A stretch of 64,000 nucleotides of DNA, taken from the NCBI RefSeq assembly GCF_021730445.1, contig NZ_JADNRM010000001.1, positions 271,848-335,847 of the forward strand, in the 5' to 3' direction. Under the pieces are notes generated by a model. The model saw only the letters and a list, made by a program, of their open reading frames with translations. It had not been told where the DNA came from and did not search any database. The position numbers were made by a program, and so were the translations under genes. The DNA comes from Phocaeicola faecalis. Its GTDB lineage: Bacteria; Bacteroidota; Bacteroidia; Bacteroidales; Bacteroidaceae. Of this stretch, positions 57,308 through 64,000 are shown in pieces (positions within the stretch are counted from its first letter, which is position 1; every line of letters begins with the position of its first letter).

Positions 57308-57538
57308 TTCCGTAAATCATTCAGTCAAACCATTTTCTGATAGAGGCTTTCAAGTAGAAATGCTCTTATTGCAAAACATAGCTTGCACATTAGGGTGTTT
57401 CTACATTCCCAACCCCCTTCTTGGTTCTTCTTTTTGGGTGTTGCTTACACTCAGTTTTTCTTTGAGTTCTTGGAATTTCATCTCGAACCATTCAAGAAGT
57501 GGCATCCCGTCAATGTGCACGGAGCCTGACACTATGAC

Positions 57539-57626
57539 ATATATACGTGCAGGCTCATGCGTACGTACGTGTAGCCCGATGCGTACGTACGTGTAGGCTT
57601 ACGCGTATATACGTGTAAGCTGATGC
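57539..57626. repeat. Tandem repeat, 22-base unit, four copies
   Basis: Units at 57539, 57561, 57583 and 57605 follow the plan GTACGTACGTGTAGNCNNATGC. The ACGTACGT core is self-complementary in each unit. A second, shorter duplication (GTGCACATAAAAAACAGGT) starts at 57666 and 57689. Confidence 0.85.
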
Positions 57627-57740
57627 CACCGTATGTGTTGAAGTGTACGACTGATGCGTGCCTACGTGCACATAAAAAACAGGTTGAAGTGCACATAAAA
57701 AACAGGTAGCTCACACTGAATGCAGTAAAAAGACCTTGAA

Positions 57741-57851
57741 CTTTTCAGAAAAGCTCGGCATCTTTTCAGAAAAGCTCGGCATCTTTTTAAAAAAGGTCGT
57801 TGTGTTTTCAGAAAAGCTCGGCATCTTTTTAATAAAGCTCGGCATCTTTTT
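57741..57851. repeat. Tandem repeat, 21-base unit, five copies
   Basis: Units at 57741, 57762, 57783, 57804 and 57825; consensus CTTTTCAGAAAAGCTCGGCAT. Each unit carries a small palindrome CTTTTnnnAAAAG. On the minus strand the units are open with a 7-codon period (MPSFSEK) in a 44-codon frame, 57711-57845. Same period and same TCTTTTnnnAAAA core as the array at 29985-30089. Confidence 0.85.
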
Positions 57852-58373
57852 CACGTAGGGGCAGATGGAATCATCCCCTCACTAAGCCGGTCATCCCTTC
57901 TTTTCCGGCCATCTTCTTTCCGTTCATCCTTACATTCCGTTCATCCTTACATTTTAATTAAAGCGCCCAGATTATCAATCGGTTAAGAATGACAGAGCAC
58001 CCCCTCATCCTCGTTTCAGCCACGTTTACCAAGTTTCTCCAAATCTGCCTTCAGCATTCACACACTATCAAAAAAAGTCTTACAGATGAAAGGAGGCTGA
58101 AAAGACAACACGAGATGTCCATTCATTGCCGCAATGCCTACCAACAGGGCGTTTCAGCGGTAAATGAAAGGAAGAGACCGATTTTTGATTCCGGAGTGAA
58201 AAACCACACCCAATACTTGCCACAGACTTTTGTCGCTGATTCATAAAATGAGAAAATCAAAACAGTTTCTTAATTAGGAAACATTTTAGTTGTATCTTCT
58301 ATTCTTTTTCTCTTACTTTGTAAACTAACACACCAGTATTGTTACGTTTATATATTTGAAAATCAAAATTAAC
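57852..58373. other. Leader region of the hybrid two-component gene
   Basis: No convincing gene. Short repeats of ATCCTTACATTCCGTTC occur near 57925-57950. An 85-codon frame at 57989-58246 has no recognisable feature and no ribosome site. Nothing else is visible. Confidence 0.4.
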
Positions 58374-61300
58374 ATGAAAAGAAATATATTATTCATGTTC
58401 TTTTTACTGCCTTTTATCGCTATGGGTCAAACGTACAAGTACATAGGGATAGAAGACGGATTGAGCAACCGAAGAATATTCAATATTCAGAAAGACTCAA
58501 AAGGATATATGTGGTTTCTTACTAACGAGGGAATGGACCGCTATAATGGTAAAGAAATAAAGCACTATAAATTAGCTGACGAAGAAAATAAGGGAGATGC
58601 ACAAATTCGTCTTGCATGGCTGTTCCGAGAGAAAGAAGACTTATGGATTGTAGGCAAAACCGGAAGAATATTTGAGTACCAACATCAATTTGACAGGTTT
58701 ACACTCACTTATAAACCGGCCAACTTATCCCAATCTGTCCCATACAGCTATTTAGACAACCAAGGCAATGTATGGCTATGTGGCAAAGATTCCATTACAT
58801 TATATAATACGCAGAATAATCAAGTCGCACGTATTTTCAACCCGCTGCGCAGCAACATTACCTCTATGGTGCAGTCGGACAATGCCCATTTCTTTATTGC
58901 GACAGAAAAGGGGCTACGCTATTGTAGTATGGATGACAATGGGCTACAGCCAATTCCCATCCTGCCATTGGATGAGATTAAAGGTCAAATCAGCAAGCTT
59001 TATTATCACAAAGCGTTGAAGCGGCTGTTTATCGGCACATTCGAGAATGGCATCTTTGCCTATGATTTGCCCACGCGCCAAATTCTTCATCCTGAAACAG
59101 ATTTGAGCGATGTCAATATTACCCAAATCAGCCCCCTGAACGAAAATGAACTTTTAATCGCTACCGAAGGCATGGGTGTTTACAAGATTCAGGCCAACAG
59201 TGGTGTAATACAGCCTTATCTCACCGCCAACTATGAAAGTAACAACGAGATGATGGGAAACATTATCAATGATATCTATGTGGATGAGCAAAAGAGAATA
59301 TGGCTTGCCAATTATCCTACGGGAATCACCATCGTGGACAGCCGCTATCAAAACTACCACTGGATAAAACATTCCATGGGCAATAGGCAATCTCTGATTA
59401 ACGACCATGTGCATACTGTAATCGAAGATAGTGAAGGCGATTTATGGTTTGGCACCAGCAACGGCATCAGCCTTTACAACACCAAGACGCGCCAATGGCA
59501 TTCATTCCTGAGTTCTTTTGACAAACAGCTCAAAGATAAAAACCATATATTCATTGCTTTGTGCGAAGTTACTCCCGGAGTGATTTGGGCAGGAGGATAC
59601 ACCTCCGGTATTTACAAAATCAACAAGAAAGCACTTTCCGTAGAGTACTTCTCCCCTTTTCTGCTAACCCCTTTCAATATGCGTCCCGACAAATACATCA
59701 GGGATATGATAAAAGATTCGGAAGGAAATATCTGGTCCGGAGGGTATTACAATCTAAAATGCTTTGACCTAAAAAACAACAAGGTACAATTATACCCCGG
59801 TGTAAATTCAATTACATCTATCAGAGAAAAAGACAATGACCACATGTGGATTGGTACTGCCACCGGCCTGTATCTGCTGAACAAAAACACAAGCCAATAT
59901 AAATATATCGAAATTCCCGGGGAGTCCACTTACATCAATACTCTTTATCAGGCTTCCAACGGATTATTGTATATCGGCACCAATGGCTCCGGTGTAATAA
60001 TTTATAATCCCGACAAAAATACCTCCCAACAATTCCATACAGGTAATTGCGCACTACTCACCAATAGCATCTTCACCATATTGCCCGAAGCAGACGGGAA
60101 TATCATAATGAGTACGGAAAACGGTATCACCTGCTTTTCCACCAAAGACAAGTTATTCTACAATTGGACCAAAGAGCAAGGACTAATGTCTGCCAACTTC
60201 AATGCTTCTGCCGGTGTATTGCTCAAAGACAAAGGATTTATATTTGGCAGCATCGACGGTGCCATCGAGTTTCCCAAGGATATCAAATTTCCCCATTATC
60301 ACTTTTCCAAAATCATTCTAAGTGATTTCCAATTGTCCTATCAGCCTGTCTTCCCCGGTGAAGAAAATTCTCCCTTAACAGAGGATATCGACGATACAAA
60401 AGTATTGCGTCTTACTCACAATCAAAATACTTTCTCACTGAAGGTGTCGACCATCAACTACGACTTTCCTTCCAATGTGCTCTACAGTTGGAAACTGGAA
60501 GGCTTCTATACTACATGGAGCCCCCCAAGGACAGAAAACATGATTCGTTTTACCAATCTGAAACCCGGAAAATACAAACTGCATATCCGTGCTGTGTCTA
60601 AAGAGGAACAGAATGTCATATTCGAAGAACGCACCATCGATGTCATCATCGCACATCCGGCATGGCTCAGCTTCTGGGCTATACTATGCTATATAGTGCT
60701 GGGAATACTCTTGCTTTTTATCATTACCAGGATTATCTATCTGAGAAAGCAGAAAAAGATTTCAGATGAAAGAACCCAATTCTTCATCAATACGGCACAT
60801 GATTTGCGCACGCCGCTAACTCTGATTAAAGCCCCATTGGAAGAGCTGAGTGACAAAGAACAATTGACCCCAAGCGGACTCAACAGCATGAAGACTGCTC
60901 TGAAAAATGTGGACGCCCTACTACGTTTGACCACCAATCTAATCAATTTTGAACATACCGAAGTTTATTCCCCAAAGCTATACATAGCCGAGTTTGAACT
61001 GAATGCTTATATGCAAAACCTGTGCAATAGTTTCTATTCATATTCGGTCACAAAGAATATAGACTTTACTTACGAAAGCAATTTCAAGGAAATGAAAGTA
61101 TGGTTTGATAAAGAAAAGATGGATTCCATTTTGAAGAATGTCATATCCAATGCCTTGAAATACACTCCCGATGACGGCCATGTAAGTGTCTGCGTCACCG
61201 ATAACAAAGACACTTGGAAAGTCAAGGTTACAGATACGGGAATTGGCATTCCTACCGAAGAAAAAAAGAAAATATTCAAACTGCACTTCCGTGGCAGCAA

Positions 61301-62339
61301 TGCTGTCAACTCCAAAATAACAGGCAGCGGAATCGGTCTGATGCTGGTATGGAAATTAGTCAAGCTTCATGGAGGGAAAATCAATATCGAAAGCACCGAG
61401 CACCAGGGAACAGTCATCAGGCTTATTTTCCATAAAGGTTACGAACATCTGCATCATTACAGCATCGTAGAGCCGAATCAGGAACTGCCGGTAAAAGAAG
61501 TTATCGAACAAGAGACAGCGGCAGAAACGCCCGAAGAGCTAGAGGAAATGATTGGAGTCGCACTATTGCAACGCGTGCTCATCGTAGAAGATAATGATGA
61601 ATTGCGCAGCTATCTCACCACATCGCTTTCGGGAGCTTATACCGTGCAGGCTTGCAGCAACGGAAAAGAAGCGCTGATTATCATCAAAGAATTTTGGCCT
61701 GACTTGATTCTTTCTGACATTATGATGCCCGAAATGCGCGGAGACGAGTTATGCGCAGCCATTAAAACAAATATTGAGACATCACATATTCCTATCGTAT
61801 TACTCACAGCATTGAATGATGAAAAGACTATTCTAGGCGGACTGGCAACCGGTGCAGACGCTTATATCACCAAACCATTCAGCATCAAAATGCTAAAGGC
61901 AAGACTGTCCAATATACTGTCAAACAGAGCATTGCTACAACAGAAATATGCGATGCCCACTAAACTCGGTGCTGAGAAACCCGAATTGCTGCCGGCCGGA
62001 GCCAACGCACTCGACTGGAAGTTCATCACCGACGTAAAGAACAATATTAAAAATAATATTGACAATACAGACTTCACCGTAGATGCTTTATGCTCATTAC
62101 ATAACATGAGCCGCACTAGTTTCTATAACAAACTGAAAGCATTGACCGGACAGCCTCCCGCCGACTATATCAAAGAGTTCCGCCTGAATATGGCTGCGCA
62201 ATTATTACAGGAAAAAAAGTATTCGATTACGGAAGTAGCAGAAATGACAGGATTCTGCGACAGCAAATATTTCAGAGAAGTATTTAAGAAACGCTTCAAT
62301 GTAAGTCCCAGCAAATATGGAAAAGAGGATAAAGAATAA
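58374..62339 (+). CDS. Hybrid two-component system (sensor kinase, receiver and AraC output in one protein)
   Basis: 1321 residues from the ATG at 58374. Signal peptide ending near AMGQ, then periplasmic propeller repeats (for example SKGYMWFLTNEGMDRYNG, WFGTSNGISLYN, WIGTATGLYLLN) to about 680, a Y_Y_Y domain to about 765, one membrane helix near 770-790, HisKA with H809 in TAHDLRTPLT, HATPase (NVISNALKYTPDDG; GSGIGLMLVWKLV), a receiver with D1115 (LILSDIMMPEM), and two AraC helix-turn-helices to the end. In Bacteroides such proteins sense glycan breakdown products and switch on nearby polysaccharide loci; none is adjacent inside this window. Confidence 0.95.
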   Translation: MKRNILFMFFLLPFIAMGQTYKYIGIEDGLSNRRIFNIQKDSKGYMWFLTNEGMDRYNGKEIKHYKLADEENKGDAQIRLAWLFREKEDLWIVGKTGRIFEYQHQFDRFTLTYKPANLSQSVPYSYLDNQGNVWLCGKDSITLYNTQNNQVARIFNPLRSNITSMVQSDNAHFFIATEKGLRYCSMDDNGLQPIPILPLDEIKGQISKLYYHKALKRLFIGTFENGIFAYDLPTRQILHPETDLSDVNITQISPLNENELLIATEGMGVYKIQANSGVIQPYLTANYESNNEMMGNIINDIYVDEQKRIWLANYPTGITIVDSRYQNYHWIKHSMGNRQSLINDHVHTVIEDSEGDLWFGTSNGISLYNTKTRQWHSFLSSFDKQLKDKNHIFIALCEVTPGVIWAGGYTSGIYKINKKALSVEYFSPFLLTPFNMRPDKYIRDMIKDSEGNIWSGGYYNLKCFDLKNNKVQLYPGVNSITSIREKDNDHMWIGTATGLYLLNKNTSQYKYIEIPGESTYINTLYQASNGLLYIGTNGSGVIIYNPDKNTSQQFHTGNCALLTNSIFTILPEADGNIIMSTENGITCFSTKDKLFYNWTKEQGLMSANFNASAGVLLKDKGFIFGSIDGAIEFPKDIKFPHYHFSKIILSDFQLSYQPVFPGEENSPLTEDIDDTKVLRLTHNQNTFSLKVSTINYDFPSNVLYSWKLEGFYTTWSPPRTENMIRFTNLKPGKYKLHIRAVSKEEQNVIFEERTIDVIIAHPAWLSFWAILCYIVLGILLLFIITRIIYLRKQKKISDERTQFFINTAHDLRTPLTLIKAPLEELSDKEQLTPSGLNSMKTALKNVDALLRLTTNLINFEHTEVYSPKLYIAEFELNAYMQNLCNSFYSYSVTKNIDFTYESNFKEMKVWFDKEKMDSILKNVISNALKYTPDDGHVSVCVTDNKDTWKVKVTDTGIGIPTEEKKKIFKLHFRGSNAVNSKITGSGIGLMLVWKLVKLHGGKINIESTEHQGTVIRLIFHKGYEHLHHYSIVEPNQELPVKEVIEQETAAETPEELEEMIGVALLQRVLIVEDNDELRSYLTTSLSGAYTVQACSNGKEALIIIKEFWPDLILSDIMMPEMRGDELCAAIKTNIETSHIPIVLLTALNDEKTILGGLATGADAYITKPFSIKMLKARLSNILSNRALLQQKYAMPTKLGAEKPELLPAGANALDWKFITDVKNNIKNNIDNTDFTVDALCSLHNMSRTSFYNKLKALTGQPPADYIKEFRLNMAAQLLQEKKYSITEVAEMTGFCDSKYFREVFKKRFNVSPSKYGKEDKE

Positions 62340-62384
62340 ACATGAGATAGGAATGAAAAGCAGGAATGGGAGTCTATATTATGA

Positions 62385-62467
62385 GAGTGTGTCGAAACTC
62401 TCATACCCCCCCGCCACAGTTCGTTGAAGCGAGGGTAATTCGATAAAAGGGAAGTTTCGGCACACCC
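62385..62467. repeat. Dispersed palindromic element, second full copy
   Basis: GAGTGTGTCGAAACTCTCATACC to AAGTTTCGGCACACC with an inner hairpin CCGCCACAG...GAAGCGAGGG. About 80% like the copy at 40474-40565, same orientation. Directly followed by a terminator. Confidence 0.75.
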
Positions 62468-62479
62468 TCACCAAACTTT

Positions 62480-62530
62480 AAAGAGCCGTATCAAACTCTG
62501 TCTCGAGTAATGATACGGCTCTTTCTCTTG
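62480..62530. terminator. Bidirectional terminator between HTCS and ABC-F genes
   Basis: AAAGAGCCGTATCA (62480-62493) pairs perfectly with TGATACGGCTCTTT (62511-62524), then CTCTT. A 14-base stem between convergent genes. Confidence 0.85.
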
Positions 62531-62654
62531 CTTTTTAGGATGCTCAAGTTTCAGATTAAAAGTTCTTCTTTGGTTTAACTTAGTTTTGACACACCCTGGT
62601 CAGGCAATAGTATAAAGCTTTCCGAACAAGGACTGAGGTCTTAAAAAAGTCTCC

Positions 62655-64000
62655 TTAGCCTTCTTCTATTTCGCTCAGCTCCAACCAACGCATGGACTTT
62701 TCGTCAATCAAATCATTCAGTTCCGGCAACCGTTTCGATTTCTCAGTCAGTTCCTCCACACTCAAGGTTCCACTGCAAAGGGCAACTTCTATATCCGCTT
62801 TTTCCTGCTCCAGCTGGCCTATTTCCTTTTCCAACTGCTCGTACTCCTTCTTTTCCTTGAAAGTCATACGGCGTTTGTCATTCAACCGTACACGTGCCGT
62901 TTTTTCTTCTTTCGGCTTCTCGGCTTCCTTCTCACGTTGCTCTTTCACTTCGCGCCAGTCACGGTAATCAGAATAGTTGCCGGGAAAATCACGGATATCG
63001 CCTTGTCCCTTGAACACCAGTAAATGGTCTACCACCTTATCCATAAAGTAACGGTCATGACTCACCACAATCACACAGCCCTTAAAGTTCTGAAGATACT
63101 CTTCCAACACCTGCAAAGTAATAATATCCAAGTCATTGGTTGGCTCGTCCAGTACCAGAAAGTTAGGATTACGCATTAATACCGTACAGAGATAAAGCCG
63201 GCGCCGCTCTCCCCCACTCAACTTATACACATAGCTGTGCTGCGTTTCAGGTGTAAAAAGAAAATGCTGAAGAAACTGCGAAGCGGTAAGGCGCTTACCA
63301 TTGCCCAGTTCAATTACTTCGGCAATATCCTGCACCACATCTATCACCTTCATCTGTTCATCAAATTGTAAGCCATCCTGCGAATAATATCCGAAACGCA
63401 CCGTTTCGCCAATATCTATCGTGCCGCTGTCCGGTTTCTGCTCGCCCATCAGAATCTTGATAAAGGTAGATTTTCCCGTACCGTTATTTCCCACAATCCC
63501 CATCTTCTCGTATCGGGCAAAGATGTAAGAGAAATCGTCCAGAATCTTTAAATCACCAAAACTTTTGTAAAGATGATTGGCTTCAAAAATTTTCGACCCG
63601 ATATAAGACGCCTTCATTTCCAGTTTCACATTACCGTCATTGAAGCGCTGTTTTGCCACCTTCTCCAGTTCATAGAAAGCCTCCTCGCGATAACGGGCTT
63701 TGTGTCCGCGTGCCTGTGGCATACGGCGCATCCATTCCAATTCCGTACGATATAAATTATTGGCACGGGCTATTTCGGCATTTGTCGCTTCAATGCGCTC
63801 TTGGCGTTTTTCCAGATAATAACTGTAGTTGCCTTTATAAGAATAGACCTGCTTATTGTCTATTTCGATAATTTCAGAGCAGACACGGTCAAGGAAATAC
63901 CGGTCGTGAGTCACCATCAGAAGACTGATATTGCCACGTCTCAGAAAATCTTCCAACCACTCCGTCATATCAAGGTCAAGATGATTGGTAGGCTCATCCA
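62655..64000 (-). CDS. ABC-F family ATPase (Uup-like), 5' end outside the window
   Basis: The frame is open to the right edge; 448 residues are visible. The edge shows the end of the first ABC domain (DEPTNHLDLD), then the inter-domain linker (to about residue 150), a full second domain with Walker A GNNGTGKST, signature LSGGERRRLYL, LVLDEPTNDLD and SHDRYF, and a C-terminal charged coiled coil from about 340, as in Uup. No membrane segment. ABC-F proteins act on ribosomes or DNA structures. The family is clear; the exact subfamily is not. Confidence 0.9.
   Translation of the reverse strand, partial: DEPTNHLDLDMTEWLEDFLRRGNISLLMVTHDRYFLDRVCSEIIEIDNKQVYSYKGNYSYYLEKRQERIEATNAEIARANNLYRTELEWMRRMPQARGHKARYREEAFYELEKVAKQRFNDGNVKLEMKASYIGSKIFEANHLYKSFGDLKILDDFSYIFARYEKMGIVGNNGTGKSTFIKILMGEQKPDSGTIDIGETVRFGYYSQDGLQFDEQMKVIDVVQDIAEVIELGNGKRLTASQFLQHFLFTPETQHSYVYKLSGGERRRLYLCTVLMRNPNFLVLDEPTNDLDIITLQVLEEYLQNFKGCVIVVSHDRYFMDKVVDHLLVFKGQGDIRDFPGNYSDYRDWREVKEQREKEAEKPKEEKTARVRLNDKRRMTFKEKKEYEQLEKEIGQLEQEKADIEVALCSGTLSVEELTEKSKRLPELNDLIDEKSMRWLELSEIEEG

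Noticed and set aside
57989-58246. 85-codon frame before the hybrid two-component gene
   Set aside because: No ribosome site, no recognisable domain, odd composition; probably chance.

Overview
The window looks like a chromosomal segment of a gut Bacteroides (Bacteroidota). The reasons are the Bacteroides-type promoter (TTTG, 19 bases, TAnnTTTG) seen exactly upstream of the tRNA genes, a hybrid two-component system with AraC output, GLPGLI, NigD-like and PepSY-like proteins, a TonB-dependent outer-membrane protein, and the Bacteroidota form of the F1Fo ATP synthase operon with a signal-peptide-bearing subunit a. No plasmid, integrase, complete prophage or CRISPR array is visible. I cannot fix the species.

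Layout. 1-1912: 3' part of a secreted-type glycoside hydrolase. 2025-5695 (minus): gnd-zwf-pgl, the oxidative pentose phosphate pathway. 5780-6940: amino-acid/dicarboxylate symporter. 7029-10699 (minus): C4-dicarboxylate antiporter, periplasmic asparaginase and porin, which together suggest asparagine/aspartate use feeding fumarate respiration. 10901-13344: a FabK/nitronate monooxygenase-type flavoenzyme facing a ModF-like double ABC ATPase. 13502-18941: a three-gene MukBEF/MksBEF/Wadjet-like SMC operon that lacks the JetD nuclease gene. 19019-23601 (minus): TonB-dependent receptor, GLPGLI protein and beta-propeller. 23681-23890: a broken lspA fragment, then corA. 25069-29448: 2-aminoethylphosphonate degradation (transporter, phnX, phnW) with a divergent HTH protein. 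29449-30131: a nested inverted-repeat element and a 21-base tandem array. 30132-33039 (minus): RavA/ViaA-like pair. 33111-40264 (minus): the complete ATP synthase operon. 40643-47737 (minus): M28 peptidase, PepSY-like protein, AAA/PD-(D/E)XK protein, sensor kinase and regulator, NigD-like lipoprotein. 47738-48212: repeat elements and a remnant of a winged-helix regulator. 48213-52559: engB, a sodium:solute symporter, recR, a membrane protein, an acetyltransferase, YqgE. 52804-53177: four tRNA-Asp genes, followed by remnants of a phage tail region and a small coiled-coil membrane protein. 54298-57222 (minus): three secreted proteins built from Ig-like and TonB C-terminal-like domains. 57223-58373: repeats. 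58374-62339: hybrid two-component system. 62655-64000 (minus): an ABC-F ATPase cut by the window end.

Most of the window is core metabolism. The less ordinary parts are the JetD-less SMC operon, the 395-base nested inverted repeat after phnW, two 21-base (7-codon) tandem arrays with the same internal plan at distant places, the TonB-domain trio, and the decayed phage tail genes beside the tRNA cluster. All assignments come from reading the sequence; no database search was possible.
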